Below are positions 4,995-5,199 of a stretch of DNA of 5,199 nt, piece by piece; position 1 is the stretch's first letter; every line of letters starts with the position of its first letter. The stretch is from Methanosarcinales archaeon (lineage in GTDB: Archaea; Halobacteriota; Syntropharchaeia; Alkanophagales; Methanospirareceae), in contig QMVO01000154.1 in NCBI GenBank assembly GCA_003661125.1, forward strand, positions 1-5,199, given 5' to 3'. Position numbers and translations under genes: made by a program. The notes under the pieces are model-generated. The model was given only the letters and a program-made list of their open reading frames with translations, searched no databases and was not told the origin of the DNA.

Positions 4995-5199
4995 ATGCGA
5001 CAGATAGAAACAATAACAAGCATGAAGCGATGCCCCTTTTGCGGGTCGCGTTTGGTGAGGAGGTTCGATCACAATCGTCCCTGAATGGGGAATACTGGGT
5101 CAGAGAACATGTTCAGCGATGTAGTAACAAGAAATGCAAAGGGTTCAAGATCTCCTTTAAATCTGAGGAATTGCAGCGAGTGGTAATCCCTCACAAGAT
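4995..5199 (+). pseudogene. zinc-ribbon protein start, frameshifted; possible transposase remnant (3' end outside window)
   Basis: From ATG 4995 (or more likely ATG 5022, directly before the first Cys pair) the frame encodes MKRCPFCGSRLVRRFDHNRP and stops at TGA 5082-5084. Shifting by one base at the CCC run 5079-5081 joins it to a second frame, LNGEYWVREHVQRCSNKKCKG, which continues open to the window end with a VVIPHK segment. Together they form a plausible zinc ribbon: CPFC, then about 25 residues, then CSNKKC. This kind of N-terminal zinc ribbon is common in archaeal transposases and in related DNA-binding proteins. Adding one C to the run would restore a single frame, so the break is either a true mutation, a homopolymer sequencing error or a programmed shift. 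The transposase identity is a guess because the catalytic part is not in view. Confidence 0.55.

Noticed and set aside
1..5199. CRISPR array, tRNA or complete insertion sequence
   Set aside because: No regularly spaced direct repeats, no tRNA cloverleaf with a TTCRA-type T-loop, and no full transposase with terminal repeats were seen on either strand.

Overview
The window looks like chromosomal DNA of a methanogen-related euryarchaeon, either a methanogen or an anaerobic methane/alkane-oxidising relative. Four things point that way: the C-terminal half of a methanofuran-biosynthesis enzyme (MfnB), a 5S rRNA with archaeal consensus blocks, AT-rich TATA-box promoters, and strong GAGGTGA/AGGAGG ribosome binding sites used with non-ATG starts. 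I cannot name the genus from sequence alone.

Layout. Positions 1-360 hold the end of mfnB, cut by the window edge. It is followed after 4 nt by a 125-residue helical protein I do not recognise (365-742). An AT-rich intergenic stretch (743-876) carries a T-rich possible terminator and TATA boxes. It leads into a stand-alone 5S rRNA gene (877-1005), with no 16S or 23S next to it in the window. Only 16 nt after the 5S a PaaK-type aryl-acid CoA ligase begins (1022-2323). Converging on it is a small stand-alone NifU C-terminal-domain protein (2389-2649, minus strand). That gene is divergent from a 110-residue HTH regulator with a cysteine cluster at its C-terminus (2709-3041); the two share a 59-bp promoter region. 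After the regulator comes a gene-free stretch (3042-3253). It contains a striking inverted-repeat element with two mutually exclusive pairings, a second hairpin, and an AT-rich promoter. Two translationally coupled genes follow: an ABC ATPase (3254-4153) and an ABC-2 type permease (4150-4959), forming a complete two-gene exporter. The window ends in the start of a zinc-ribbon gene broken by an apparent one-base frameshift (4995-5199), possibly a transposase remnant.

How they fit together. Three small groups are visible. The first is the mfnB tail with its unknown partner. The second is the Fe-S group (NfuA-like scaffold plus Cys-rich HTH regulator), where the divergent layout suggests the regulator may sense Fe-S status; this is inference. 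The third is the exporter operon, whose upstream region holds the structured element. The 5S-paaK junction implies either co-transcription with processing or a paaK promoter inside the 5S gene. I see no CRISPR array, no tRNA, no complete insertion sequence and no clear-cut new multi-gene system. The most novel candidates are the switch-like inverted-repeat element, the 5S-paaK arrangement and the Fe-S regulator/scaffold pair.
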